A stretch of DNA of 64,000 nt from an uncultured Flavobacteriaceae bacterium (GCA_947494205.1 CANLUH010000014.1:34275-98274); one strand, 5' to 3'. Shown: positions 1-12,100, numbered from the stretch's first letter. The notes: generated by a model not told the origin, from the letters alone. Numbers and translations are program-made.

Positions 1-880
1 TACAATCTAAGCCACTATCTATAAAATTCCAATTCGTAGGAGCATTCGCTAATGTTGTTCTTATTGCCTGCGATGCACAATATGTACTGTTATCAAACCT
101 AATATTTAATCCACTTGGAATTTGTGTTTCTCCTGTATCTAGCGTTCCCCATCCAGTCACAGTTTGGTCATAATTACTTGTTGAAACACCTGCTTGAGCA
201 AATATAGCATCTGTCCCGGTTACATTACTAATGTCCCAATTCCCTAAATTTTGATTAAAAAGAGCGGCTCCTTGAAATATTCTATGAAGGATTTGTACAT
301 TACTCGTATCCCAATTACTTAGATCTTCATTAAATACAGTACAGTTTCGAAACATTTGCTCCATATCTTGCACATTACTCATATCCCATGTCCCTATTTT
401 ATTTCTATTATCGACAAGAGCATCAGCGTCTTTAAACATTTTATTAGTAGACGTTACATTACTAAGGTTTGGAGTATCATTAGTATCAAGGATTAAGTTA
501 TCACAGCCTTCAAAAGCAGACTCCATAGTTGTCCAAGGGTTATTTCCCCACTTCGATATAATTGTTATCTTCGATTTGTCTGGACTATTAGAAAAAATAA
601 TTCTTGGAAATAAACTTCCGTCAAGTATTCTAATAATATAAGATCCTGCATTTCCAAAAGTGTGCGTTAGGGCTCCTGTAACATTCGTATAAGAAACAGT
701 GGCATTAGGATTAAAAGGAACAACAACATCAACATTATAGTTGTAAGTTAAAGAACCATCAATAGGTATGGTGAAGGTTTCATTTTGAGTAGTGGTTTCA
801 ATAAAAAACTCAAAATCTTGAGAAAGCATTTTGTTTGAGATAAAAGTGCAAAAAATTAAGCTTAGTAGAAGTGTTCGCAT
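1..880 (-). CDS. BspA-type leucine-rich repeat surface protein, 3' end missing
   Basis: This reading frame opens at an ATG at 880 and runs off the left edge of the window, so about 293 residues are visible and the C-terminus is missing. It begins with a signal peptide (MRTLLLSLIFCTF...) ending near Ser-Gln. From about residue 100 it shows repeats of the form W-D-x-S-N-V followed by a Met/Phe-rich segment (TWDMSNVQDMEQMF, NWDTSNVQILHRIF, NWDISNVTGTDAIF). This is the pattern of the BspA/DUF285 LRR family of secreted or surface proteins. The protein differs from the SDS22-like LRRs of the next genes. It is separated from them by a terminator and has its own upstream tandem repeat, so it is probably its own transcription unit. 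Ligand and function are unknown. Confidence 0.85.
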   Translation of the reverse strand, partial: MRTLLLSLIFCTFISNKMLSQDFEFFIETTTQNETFTIPIDGSLTYNYNVDVVVPFNPNATVSYTNVTGALTHTFGNAGSYIIRILDGSLFPRIIFSNSPDKSKITIISKWGNNPWTTMESAFEGCDNLILDTNDTPNLSNVTSTNKMFKDADALVDNRNKIGTWDMSNVQDMEQMFRNCTVFNEDLSNWDTSNVQILHRIFQGAALFNQNLGNWDISNVTGTDAIFAQAGVSTSNYDQTVTGWGTLDTGETQIPSGLNIRFDNSTYCASQAIRTTLANAPTNWNFIDSGLDC

Positions 881-938
881 AGTAGAGGTCTTTTTTTGGC
901 AAAAATAGATTAAACCACTTAATACTACGCTTTTTTAG

Positions 939-958
939 AGGTAGCAAAAGGTAGCAAA
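939..958 (-). promoter_or_regulatory. Tandem TTTGCTACC repeat upstream of the BspA-like gene
   Basis: Two perfect copies of a 10-bp unit (AGGTAGCAAA on the plus strand) lie head to tail, 59 to 78 bases before the ATG at 880. Read in the gene's direction each unit is TTTGCTACCT, so each contains a TTTG that could act as a Bacteroidota -33 element. I found no convincing -7 box at the expected spacing. A regulator binding two half sites one helical turn apart is an inference from spacing alone. Confidence 0.4.
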
Positions 959-1041
959 CACTAATAAATAGCCATAAATTGCATTATAATACATTCAAAT
1001 TGTTATTGCTTTGAAAACCTTCGATTCGATTAAAATAAAAA

Positions 1042-1063
1042 ACCACTCTAAAATTAGAGTGGT
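1042..1063 (-). terminator. Rho-independent terminator of the 1123-6123 gene
   Basis: A perfect 9-10 bp stem (ACCACTCTAA / TTAGAGTGGT) with a very short loop lies 60 bases past the stop codon. Read on the minus strand it is followed directly by a T-rich run (TTTTTTATTTTA). This is the classic intrinsic terminator layout for the LRR gene, and it separates that gene from the BspA-like gene. Confidence 0.8.
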
Positions 1064-1122
1064 CCTTAGAAATTAATTGATTTTAAAAATCAATCCACAT
1101 ATAGTCTATTTTAATTTGCGTC

Positions 1123-4100
1123 TTATGGTAATTGCTGGATAAATATATACGTTGCAACTGGCGGTCCTCCAAACACTGAATTGGATGGATTATTAAATAT
1201 ATTATCTCTTACATATAATATATCGCTATTTGCGCCAGAAAATATAGAAAATCCGTTCATGTCTATATCTGTAGTGTTGTACCCTGGAGATTGATAAGTT
1301 CCTATTGGTGGGCCGCCAAAAACAGAATTATCTGGATCATTAAAGACTTGACTTCTTACGAAAGGTATCTCGGATGTTGTTCCTAAATAGTTTAATTGTC
1401 CGTCGCCATTAGTATCACCTGCCCACATAGCTACTACTCCACTTGGCATTCCAAAGGTGGTTTGCGCATCTGTACCAAAAGTAATTGGGTTATTGGCATC
1501 TGTGAAATCGATTGTTGTTGCCGTACTTGATAATGCTATAGTATTAGCCGTCATAATTCCTAAATGATTACGGTGCTTAATACTAACGTAATAATCTCCT
1601 GATGGTGCATTTATATTAACTGGAGATACTCCATCTAAACTAACAACATCTCCATCACGTTGTAATAATGCACTTGTATTTGCTACAATAAACGTATTAT
1701 CATTAGCGTCTCTTAATTCTACATATACCCAATCTACAATAGCATTAGCACCTGTAATAGTTAATATTGATGTATCTATAGAATCTAGATTGTAAGGAGA
1801 ACTCGTTGGTATATTATCTCCTGCTCTTAAATCATCTCGCATTATATTACTGCCCCCATTGTTTAACATAGCGCCTTGAAGCAATACATCGATTTCTACT
1901 GCTACATAATCGCAACTAATTGCATTAAAACTTGCTATTCCATCTATATTGCCCCATTCTGTTGTACTATAAGCTGCATTGTCTACTAAAATGCAACTAA
2001 GGTTTGGATTATTGGTTGCGTCAAAATAGGCTATACTCATATTATTTCCGTTCTTAACATTCAGACTTGTTAATTGATTGTTTTGCACTTCAATGGCACC
2101 TAATACTATGTTTGTAGAAAAATCTATACTTTCTAATAAATTATCATTTGCTATAATAGCTGTTAAAGCAGTATTTTCGCTTAAATCTATTGAAGTCATT
2201 AGATTATTATTAAAAGATAACCATTTCAAATTTACATTATTGGTTAAGTCTACAATAACCACTTGATTATTACTAAAATTAAGATTATCTAATGCTAAAA
2301 AACCCTCAATACCAATAAGACTCTCTATATTTTTATCAACTATTTGTAAGCTAATTACATGTTCTATATTTGCAGTAGTTACATAGTCGTCATTAGAGAT
2401 TCCATTACCCATACTGGTTACATCACCAACATTAACTGTATTCCCTAAAGCATCGTGCGTTTCTAAGTAATTTTCAAAATTATCATCAGGAACATAAGTG
2501 TCGTAGCAATGCTCACTATAAGAGGCTGAATCATCTTTTACCCAACTATTATAATTACCTGTTCCCGCTGTAGCTGCGTTGGCATTATCTACATTTATAC
2601 AGGTTAAATCTGGATTACTACCTGAAGAAAAAACAGTAACATTGTTATTATTACCATTTTGTATATTCAATGTTGTTAAATTATTTTCAAAAGCAGAAAT
2701 ATATGTTAACGCAGAGTTATTAGATAGGTCTAATGCTACAATACTATTACCATCTACAATAAGCGATTGTAATACATTATTGCTATCTAGATTTAAGGTT
2801 GTTAACGAGTTATTACTAACATCTAACATCTCTAAATTAATAGCACCAGAAACATCTAGTAACGTTAATTGGTTTAGATAGGATGATACTGTTTTTAAGG
2901 CTGTATTCGCGTTTAAATCCAATTCAATTAAGCTATTTTGAAAACAATTTAATGTTTCTAATACTATAAAATCCTCAATTCCTGTTAAATCAGCGATATT
3001 ATTATTTGAGACATTTAAACTAATTACCGTGTTTATTATTGCAGTGTTTACATAATCGTCTATAATGCCATTACCCATACTATTAGTATCTCCAATAGCG
3101 ACTGTATTTCCTGATATATCATGCGTTTCTAAATAATTTTCAAAATTATCATCAGGCACATAGGTATAACATTTTACATCATTATAACTTGTGTGGGTAT
3201 CTTTATTAGGCCAATAAGTTGTTGAATACTCCGCATCATCAACGAATACACAGGTTAAGTTTGGGTTGTCACCAATATCAAAATTTGCAATATTCATATT
3301 ATTACCATTAGCAACATTTAATGTATATAGATTATTAAATTCTGCTTCAAGCTCATTAAGAACCGTATTTTGTGATAAATCTAGACTGGTAAGTTGATTT
3401 TCTGAGCAAAACAATTCTTCTAGTAATGGGTTTTGTGTGATATTTAAACTTGTTAAATTGTTCTCGTAACAATCCAAATTTATTAATTGATTGTTATTAC
3501 TAACATCTAATGTTGTTAAATTATTACGTATACAATCTAAATCTTCTAAAACTAAATTTTGTGTAACATCTAGACTAGTAAATGCATTTTCATAACAGCT
3601 AAATATTTTTAATAGCGAATTTTGAGTAACATCTATACTCGTTACATTATTATTGCCAGTTCTTAGTGTTACTAAAAGTGTGTTTTGAGTAACATCTAAA
3701 CTTGTTAGAGCATTATCAAAACAGTTTAAAGTTGCTAATTGTGTATTATTGGTAATATCTAAATTTGTTAGAGTATTACTATCACAGTGTAAAATTGTTA
3801 ATTGTGTATTATTAGTAATGTCTAAATTGGTTAGCGTATTACTTCTACAGTTTAAACCTGTTAATGCTATAAAATCCTCAATTCCTGTTAAATCAGCTAT
3901 ACCTTCTCCTGCTACATCCAAAAGCGTTACGGTATTAATATTGGCTGTGGTTACATAATTATCATTAGCAACACCATTTCCCATACCATTAGCTTCTAAA
4001 TAAGCTTCAAAATTATTGTCGGGAACATAGGTATCGTTACAATGCTCACTATACGATGCTGTTACATCTTTAAGCCATAAAGGGCTAGATAAATAAGAGG

Positions 4101-6123
4101 CTGTAGCATCATCTACATTAATACAACTAAGGTTTGGGTTATTTTCTGCATTAAACTCTGTAATATTTATATTGTTTCCATTAGCAATACTTAATGCGTT
4201 TAAATTATTGCCTTTTACTTGTAATCGTTCTAGCGCTACACAAGCATCTACATTTAACGCTATTAAATCGTTATTGTTTAAAAAGGCTTCTATTAAAGCG
4301 GTGTTAAACTGCAAATCTAGAGTAGTTAAGTTATTAGGTGATGCGCTTAAATATTTTAGATTGGTATTTAAACTAAGATCTAAAGATGAAATTTGATTAT
4401 TAAAACATCTTAGATTGGTTAATGCTGTATTAAAACTAGTGTTTATTGTTGTTAGGTTATTATCATCACAAAACAAAGTTTCTAAAGCTGTAAATCCTTT
4501 AATCCCTGTTAAATCGGTAATATTTTGATTACTAACATTTAAGAAGGTTACTCCATAGATTGAAGCTGTAGGCACATAATCGTCTAAAGGGCCAGAATCG
4601 TAGCCTAAATCAATAAGTCGCTGTTCAAAATTATCATCGGGTACATAAACATAGTCACATTGTATATCTGGCATCATTGGAGAAAAATCACTACAATTTG
4701 GTGTTGGTTCTATAAAAAAATCCATGGTGTAATTGGCACCATCTATATCGTCTGAATTTAAATTATAATTTTCTTGCCCCGGACTTAAGTCGTAATGCAT
4801 GACTGATGAAACATTAATAACCGCTCCTAGTTGATGTGCGTTTCCTAATTCATGCAAAGCAATAGATTTAAAGTCGTACTGTGTAGCACCCGGTGTGCCA
4901 TTACCAAAGTACCAATTAGTGTCATCATCCCAGACAAAATCCATTTCTCTTATATAACCATTTCCATCATCATCACAGGTAATTCCATATAAATATACAA
5001 TACCTAAAACCCCAGTTGCTAATTCCGGTCCATTATCAAAACGAACAACATTAACACCATCTAGTGCTCTTTCGTCGATGGTTGTTATAGCTGTTCCTAA
5101 TTGAAAATTAATGCCTGTTTGGCAGTTCCATACACCAAAGGCTTCTTCAAAAAATGGTTTTGCAGCACTTGTGTTAAAATCGGTATGGTACTCAAAAGAA
5201 AAGCCTCCGTTTCCGTTATCATTTTGTAACTTAGTTGGAAAGACACCTATAGGCCCTCTAAAATTATAATGATTGTATGGAATGGTTATTGAAGTACTAC
5301 TTACACCTGCTTCATTGTCTGCATTAGTCACTCTAATGATTCCTGAACCAGCTCCAAATGGTACTTCTACTTGTATTTGGGTATTAGACCAAGATACAAT
5401 CTCTGAAGTTTTAGCATCTCTATAACTAAGCCCTCCAGTATTTGCATATTTAAAGCTGACTTCCCCTATAGCCGTTCCAAAATTACTTCCATTTATAGTG
5501 AGTACACTTTGCGTTCCTGCAGTTATTGTTGTTGGCGAAACGTTTGAAATAACTGGTATTGCCAACAATAGATTAGAGGTATTAATCACTTGTTTTTGTT
5601 GAACAACTGTTAGTGTTTTATTAGTAGCTTGTTCTAGTTTCGCATATAAATCGTTTTCTATAGAGGTATATTTATTAAATACATCTGATGCATTTTTATC
5701 TATACGATCATACTTAATATAGCCTTGCGCTGCTGCTACCATTTTATAGGTTGTTTGTGGTATATTAAAGGAGTGGTTAGATGGCTTAAGAAAAAACACA
5801 CCTTCGTCTCCTTTTTCTAATCTTGCTGCGCTAGAAACGTCGTGTATTTGATTGTCTACTTGCCCTCCATCTGTTTCAACAAAAACAGTTGTTATATTAA
5901 CGCCTTTAGCATTTTTATACACGGTAACTTCATGAATGGTATAAATGTTTTTATGGGCAACATCCCAATAGCTTATACTATTTACAACTTCACCTTCTAT
6001 AATAAGTGTTGCTTCGTTTGCACGGGCTTGAAGCGAAACTGGCGTCATTAATACGGAAGATCCTTGGGCATAACTAATTAACGTACTGACCAAGAATAAA
6101 GCCAAGAGTAGGATTCTTTTCAT
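1123..6123 (-). CDS. Secreted LRR protein with IPT/TIG and degenerate metzincin-like protease domain
   Basis: The 1666-residue protein begins with a signal peptide (MKRILLLALFLVSTLISYAQ). The ATG at 6123 is preferred over an in-frame TTG 27 bases upstream because it begins the signal peptide. An IPT/TIG-type domain lies near residues 200-290. A protease-like domain carries H424-E-L-G-N-A-H-Q-L-G-A434 and a later SVMHY Met-turn. Residues that are His in metzincins are Asn428 and Ala434 here, so catalysis is doubtful. Four LRR cassettes start near residues 490, 700, 985 and 1210. Each opens with YVPDDNFE-like sequence and closes with NPxLxCIxVDD-like sequence. The last ~260 residues form a module shared with the genes at 6182 and 26194. 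Only 58 bases separate this gene from the 6182-12136 paralog, so they are probably co-transcribed. No canonical T9SS tail was recognised. Confidence 0.85.
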   Translation of the reverse strand: MKRILLLALFLVSTLISYAQGSSVLMTPVSLQARANEATLIIEGEVVNSISYWDVAHKNIYTIHEVTVYKNAKGVNITTVFVETDGGQVDNQIHDVSSAARLEKGDEGVFFLKPSNHSFNIPQTTYKMVAAAQGYIKYDRIDKNASDVFNKYTSIENDLYAKLEQATNKTLTVVQQKQVINTSNLLLAIPVISNVSPTTITAGTQSVLTINGSNFGTAIGEVSFKYANTGGLSYRDAKTSEIVSWSNTQIQVEVPFGAGSGIIRVTNADNEAGVSSTSITIPYNHYNFRGPIGVFPTKLQNDNGNGGFSFEYHTDFNTSAAKPFFEEAFGVWNCQTGINFQLGTAITTIDERALDGVNVVRFDNGPELATGVLGIVYLYGITCDDDGNGYIREMDFVWDDDTNWYFGNGTPGATQYDFKSIALHELGNAHQLGAVINVSSVMHYDLSPGQENYNLNSDDIDGANYTMDFFIEPTPNCSDFSPMMPDIQCDYVYVPDDNFEQRLIDLGYDSGPLDDYVPTASIYGVTFLNVSNQNITDLTGIKGFTALETLFCDDNNLTTINTSFNTALTNLRCFNNQISSLDLSLNTNLKYLSASPNNLTTLDLQFNTALIEAFLNNNDLIALNVDACVALERLQVKGNNLNALSIANGNNINITEFNAENNPNLSCINVDDATASYLSSPLWLKDVTASYSEHCNDTYVPDNNFEAYLEANGMGNGVANDNYVTTANINTVTLLDVAGEGIADLTGIEDFIALTGLNCRSNTLTNLDITNNTQLTILHCDSNTLTNLDITNNTQLATLNCFDNALTSLDVTQNTLLVTLRTGNNNVTSIDVTQNSLLKIFSCYENAFTSLDVTQNLVLEDLDCIRNNLTTLDVSNNNQLINLDCYENNLTSLNITQNPLLEELFCSENQLTSLDLSQNTVLNELEAEFNNLYTLNVANGNNMNIANFDIGDNPNLTCVFVDDAEYSTTYWPNKDTHTSYNDVKCYTYVPDDNFENYLETHDISGNTVAIGDTNSMGNGIIDDYVNTAIINTVISLNVSNNNIADLTGIEDFIVLETLNCFQNSLIELDLNANTALKTVSSYLNQLTLLDVSGAINLEMLDVSNNSLTTLNLDSNNVLQSLIVDGNSIVALDLSNNSALTYISAFENNLTTLNIQNGNNNNVTVFSSGSNPDLTCINVDNANAATAGTGNYNSWVKDDSASYSEHCYDTYVPDDNFENYLETHDALGNTVNVGDVTSMGNGISNDDYVTTANIEHVISLQIVDKNIESLIGIEGFLALDNLNFSNNQVVIVDLTNNVNLKWLSFNNNLMTSIDLSENTALTAIIANDNLLESIDFSTNIVLGAIEVQNNQLTSLNVKNGNNMSIAYFDATNNPNLSCILVDNAAYSTTEWGNIDGIASFNAISCDYVAVEIDVLLQGAMLNNGGSNIMRDDLRAGDNIPTSSPYNLDSIDTSILTITGANAIVDWVYVELRDANDNTFIVANTSALLQRDGDVVSLDGVSPVNINAPSGDYYVSIKHRNHLGIMTANTIALSSTATTIDFTDANNPITFGTDAQTTFGMPSGVVAMWAGDTNGDGQLNYLGTTSEIPFVRSQVFNDPDNSVFGGPPIGTYQSPGYNTTDIDMNGFSIFSGANSDILYVRDNIFNNPSNSVFGGPPVATYIFIQQLP
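1589..1747. repeat. 159-bp tract nearly identical to 6663-6821
   Basis: Inside the shared C-terminal module, 159 bp match 6663-6821 with only two mismatches by eye. The flanking parts of the two genes, and the same module in the 26194 gene, are clearly more diverged. This points to recent gene conversion or recombination between the paralogs. Confidence 0.8.
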
Positions 6124-6181
6124 TAGATTAAAGGTGTTTTGTTTACACAATTCGTTTTTAAACCTTGTGATACGTGTTCTT

Positions 6182-9100
6182 TTAATTATTTACTATTTGA
6201 GGTATTTGCTGCGTAAATACGTAGGTTGCTACTGGTGGTCCTCCAAATATTGAATTAGATGGGTTATTAAATATATTATCTCTTATAAATAATATATCGC
6301 TTAATGCACCTGAAAAATATGTGAATCCGTCCATATTAATATCTGTTTCATGATATCCCATAGCCCCATAAGTGGCTACTGGAGGTCCTCCAAAAACAGA
6401 ATTATTTGGATCATTAAAGACTTGACTTCTTACAAAAGGCACATCAGATATTGAGCCTAAATAATTTAACCGTCCATCTTCATTTGCATCTCCTGCCCAC
6501 ATACCTAATACTCCATTTTGCATTCCAAAGGAGGTTTGCGCATCTGTACCATAAGTAATTGGGTTATTGGCATCTGTAAAATCCATTGTTGTTGCTACAC
6601 TTGATAATGTTATGGTAGTCGCCGTCATAATCCCTAAGTGATTACGATGCTTAATACTTACATAATAATCTCCTGATGGTGCATTTATATTAACTGGAGA
6701 CACTCCATCTAAACTAACAACATCTCCATCGCGTTGTAATAATGCACTTGTATTTGCTACAATAAACGTATTATCATTAGCGTCTCTTAATTCTACATAT
6801 ACCCAATCTACAATAGCATTATTTCCTGTAACATTTAATATGGCTACATCTACAGAATCTAGATTATAAGGCGAACTTGTAGGAATATAACCCGCTACTC
6901 TTAAATCATCTCGCATTAATGTCTCTTCGCCTGTATTTGGGTTTAAAGCGGCACCTTGTAAAAAGACTTTTGGTGCTATTTGAAGACCACAACTCACATC
7001 ATTGAGTTGGGTTTGAGGATCTTTTGTTATAAATGGAAATGTATACGAAGTATCATCTACGAGTACACAGGTTAAGTTGGGGTTGTCATTTATAAAAAGT
7101 AAATCTATGTTTGTATTATTACCACTTTTAATAGTTAAACTCGTCAACAAGTTAGAACGACATATAATTTCTTCTAAATTGACATTTAAGGAAAGATCCA
7201 GGTTTGTTATTTGATTACCCTCGACGTCTAAAGTCATAAGGTTTATATTTTGAGATACGTTTAGGCTAGTAAGTTGATTATTATTTACAGCTATAAATTC
7301 TAGATTTGGATTTTGAGAGGTGTTTAATTCAATAAGATCATTATTATTTGCTTCAAAATAATCTAAAGCAGTATTGGTTGTAAGATCAATTGTTTGTAAA
7401 TTATTATCATTACAAGTTAAGTTATTTAAAACGGTACATTGACTTACATTTATAGTGGCAAGCTGGTTTTGAGGACAATCGATTTCTTCCATAAGTGGAT
7501 TATTAGAAAAATCAAGACTTGTTAAGTTGTTATTTCCTGCAGATATAAATTGTAATTGTGTGTTTTGGGAAAGATCAATACTTGAAATTAGATTCCCATA
7601 AAAAGTTAACCAATTTAGCAATGTATTGCTTGTTACATCTAAGGACGTTAGTTGATTACTACCACAATTTAAACTAGTTAAAGCCACGAAGTCTTCAATC
7701 CCAGTTAAATCTGAAATATTTAAACTAGGAACACTTAAGTTGGTAACAGTAGCAATGTTGGCAGTAGTTACATAATCGTCATTAGCAATGCCATTACCCA
7801 TACCGTTGGTTTCTAAAAAGGCTTCAAAATTATCATCAGGCACATAGGTATCGTTACAATGTACACTATACGATGCAGTTGTATCTTTAATCCAAAAAGG
7901 GTCTGATAAATAAGATGCCGTGGCATCATCTACATTAATACAGCTCAAGTTTGGGTTATTTTCCGCAGTAAACTCTGTAATATTTATATTATTTCCGTTA
8001 GCAAGACTTAATGCACTTAAATTATTACCTTTAATTTGTAATCGTTCTAACGCAACACAATTATCTAAATTTAATTCTACTAAATCATTATTGGTTAAAA
8101 AGGCTTCTTTCAAAGCTGTATTAAACTGTAAATCTAAAGTGGTTAGGTTATTGGGTGATGCACTTAAATATTGCAGATTTGTGTTTGCACTAAGGTCTAA
8201 AGATGAAATTTGATTGGTGTGACATCTTAGATTAAATAATGCTGTATTTTGACTTGTATTTATTGTTGTTAGGTTATTATTATTACAGAATATGGTTTCT
8301 AAAGCTGTGAAATCCTCAAGTCCTGTTAAATCGGCTATACTTCTACCACTAACGTTTAAAAATGTTACTCCCGAAATTAAATTAGTTGGGACGAAATCAT
8401 CTAATGGCCCCGAATCATAGCCTAATTCAATTAATCTAGTTTCAAAATTATCATCGGGCACATAGGTTAGTCCACAATGTTCACTAAATGATGCTGTAGC
8501 ATCAATATTTTCCCAGGTTGCGGTTGAGAAATCTTCATCATCTACATTAATACAAGTTAAATTAGGGTTTCCGGTAGTATTAAAGTCTGAGCTTGAATCT
8601 AATAGCATATTTGCTCCATTTTTAACATTTAAGCTTGTTAACTCATTATTAGTAACATCTATAAAAACTAATGCACTATTTGCTGTTAAATCTAACGCTG
8701 ACAGGTTATTGTTTCTTAATATTAATAAGGTTAAACCGGTATTGGAAGACAAATCAACAGTCGTCAGTAAATTATCTCTCAGATTCATTATACTCAAAGC
8801 TGATAAACCTGTTAAATTAATAGTATTGATATTGTTAAATTGAGCAGCTAAAACTTGTAAATTAGTATTATTTGATAGATCTAGAGTTGTAAGGTTGTTT
8901 GAATTACAGTTTAAACCAGTTAAACCTTCAAAAGCATTTATCCCTGTTAAATCTGAAATTGACAAACCTAAAACCGTTAAATTAGTTACGGTATTTATAC
9001 GAGAGGTTAACACATAATCATCATTAGCGACTCCATTCCCCATACTTGTGGAATCTCCAATACTAACAACAGCTCCTGATGCATTGTGAGTTTCTAAATA

Positions 9101-12100
9101 ATTTTCAAAATTATCATCTGGCACATAGGTTTCATAGCAGTGTTCTCCAAAAGAAGTTGTACCGTCTATAAAACTCCAAGTACCTGTACTCCAAGTCGCA
9201 TCGTCTACATTAATACAGTTAAGACCGGGATTTCCTTCTACTTTAAAATTAGGATTAGTAATGGCTGTATTATTTCCATTTTTAATATTCAGCGTTGTTA
9301 ATTGATTGTTTTCTGCAAATACTTTTGTTAACTGATTATTTGTTGTAAGGTCTAAACTAGTTATTGTATTGTTGGAACAAACGAGCTCTTTTAAGTTGGT
9401 ATTTAAACTTAAGTCTAATGTTGTAATTCCTGTATTTTCTAATGTAAAATTCTCTAATGCAGTATTGGCTGAAAGATTAATAGTTGCTATTGTATTTGAA
9501 TCAATTTTAAGTGTTTTTAGTAACGTATTTTGTGATACATTAAGACTTGTTAAATTATTATTTTTAACTGATAAGCCTGTTAGTAATACATTATTACTAA
9601 CATCTAATGCGTTTAAATTATTAGAGGTTATTTCAACATAGGTTAATGCTGTATTAGTGTTTAAATTTAATGTAGTTAACGTAGGTATCGAATTAACAAT
9701 TAGACTTTCTAATAATACATTTGCGCTTAAGTCTAATGTAGATAGTGTGTTTCCAGCACAAACTAATGTGGTTAATGCTGTATTGGCATTTAAATTTAAA
9801 CTTGTTATGGGATTACCAAGTGTTGCAAATGAGGTTAGGTTAACCATATCCTCAATTCCTGTAAAATCTGCAATTCCTTCGGTGAAAAAGGATAAAGCTG
9901 TTATTGTTTCTGCAACGTAAGTAAATATATGGTCATCTAATGGTCCTGAATCGTAACCTAAGTCAATTAGTTGCTGTTCAAAATTATCATCAGGCACATA
10001 GGTGGTTGCTTCGCAATCTTCACTAAAGGTGGTTATGGTAGTTTCAATAAAGCCCCAATTCATTGTTGAATAGTCTGCATTATCTACCGTGATACAGGTT
10101 AAGCTTGTACTTCCCGTAGTATCAAATATTGTGACCATAGTATTATTCCCATTTTTAATATTCAAACTCTCTAATACCGTATTTGTAGCTGTAAGCGCTG
10201 TTAAATTACCATTATTGCTTAAGTCTAAATTTGTTAGCAGTGTATTAGAGATGCTTAATACCTCTAACAATAAATTATTGCTAACGTCAAGAGCTGTAAT
10301 CCCTGTAGATGTTACCGAAATTTGTTTTAAAGCAGTATTATTTGTTACATCTACAGCTGTAATTCCTGTACCTGAAATATTCAATATTTCTAAAGCTGGT
10401 AATGTCGTCGTATTTATACTTGTTAATCCCAGTGAAGCCGTACACTTTAGGTCTTTTAAATTAACATTAGCTGATACATTTAAAGTGGTCATTGTATTAT
10501 TTATAGCATTTAATACTTCCAGAGCTAAAAAATCTTCTAATCCCGTAAAGTCTGAAATACCTTGACTTATAACATTTAAAGCAGTAACACCAGAGATATT
10601 GCTTGTAGTGACTAAATCGTCATTTGCTATTCCGTTACCCATACCGTTAGCTTCTAAATAGGCTTCAAAATTATCGTCAGGCACGTAGGTACACCCAAAA
10701 TTTTCTGTCATGGCATCACATTGTGAAGCCTCTGTAAAAACAGACATTGTGTACTGAGCTCCATCCACATCATCTGCCGATAAATTAAACTTAGACACTC
10801 CTTGCCCGAGATTATAATGCATAATATTATTTGAATTTATAATGTGATTTAATTGATGTGTATGCCCCAATTCGTGTAAGGCTACGGTTTTAAAGTCGTA
10901 TTGGGTAATACTAGGTGTTCCATCTCCATAGTAAAAATTGAAATCATCATTCCAGGTAATATCCATTTCTCTAGCCAAGGCGTTTCCTGTAGGACCACAA
11001 ATATTAGAAGCTCTTGTAACGACTTGCCCCAAAACTCCTGAGGGTAATTCGTTTCCATTATCAAAACGCACAATGTTAATACCATCATCTGCTGTAACAT
11101 CGGTTGTAGTGGTTGTTCCAAAAGCAAAATTAATTCCACTCTCACAGTTCCATAAACCAAAGGCTTGCTCAAAATAAGGTTTCGCCGCACTAATATTAAA
11201 ATCGGTATGATAATCGAAAGTCACACCTCCTCCACTACTTTGTATTGTTCTAGGAAAATCTGTTGTCAGTGAACTGGAATTACTATGACTATATGGAATT
11301 GTAAGTGTTCCTGTACTTGTTGTGGTACCTGAAGCATTTAAAACTTGAATAGGCCCCGTGCCAGCTGTAAAAGGCACTTTAACTACAATGGTTTGGTCAG
11401 ACCAAATTACGATTTGGGTATCTTTAGCAGCCGTATAGGTTGCCCCTCCATTGTTTGCCGTTGGAAACAACACTTGCCCTAAAGCTGAACCAAAAGAAGA
11501 TCCTGAAATTATTATTTCAGTTTCTGTTCCTGCACTTGCGGTTGTTGGTGTAAAACTCGTTATTACTGGTATTGCAAATGCTGCATTGGTGTTAGATATA
11601 AATTGTTTCTGCTGAATAACTGTTAACGTTTTGTTTGTTGCTTGTTCTATTTTAGAATACAACTCGTTTTCTATAGATGCATAGACATTAAATACGTCTG
11701 AAGCCTTATTGTTTATACGATTATATTTAATATAGCCTTGGGCTGCTGCTACCATTTTATAAGTCGTTTGTGGGATATTAAATAAATGGTTAGAGTTTTT
11801 AAGAAAGAATACACCTTCATCTCCTTGTTTTAATCTTGCTGCACTAGACGTCTCTTGTATATTATCGCCTACTTGCCCGCCATCAGTTTCAACAAAAACA
11901 GTAGACATATTTGTTCCTTTTGCATTTTTATAGACCTTAACTTCGTGAATGGTATAAATATTTTGGTGAGCTCTATCCCAATAACTTTGGCTATTAATTA
12001 CTTCGCCTTCTACAATAAGGGTGGCTTCATTTGTTCTATTTTGAATAGATACGGGTTCCATTAACGCCCCACAAACTTGAGCTTGAAAATGTAATGTAAT

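Noticed and set aside
2078..10565. Many plus-strand ORFs of 60-160 codons opposite the LRR genes
   Set aside because: They are antisense shadows of the repetitive LRR coding sequence, Leu/Val/Ser-rich with no start signals or known families.
10882..11190. Minus-strand 102-codon ORF inside the 6182-12136 gene
   Set aside because: It lies in an overlapping frame of the metzincin domain and has no recognisable features.
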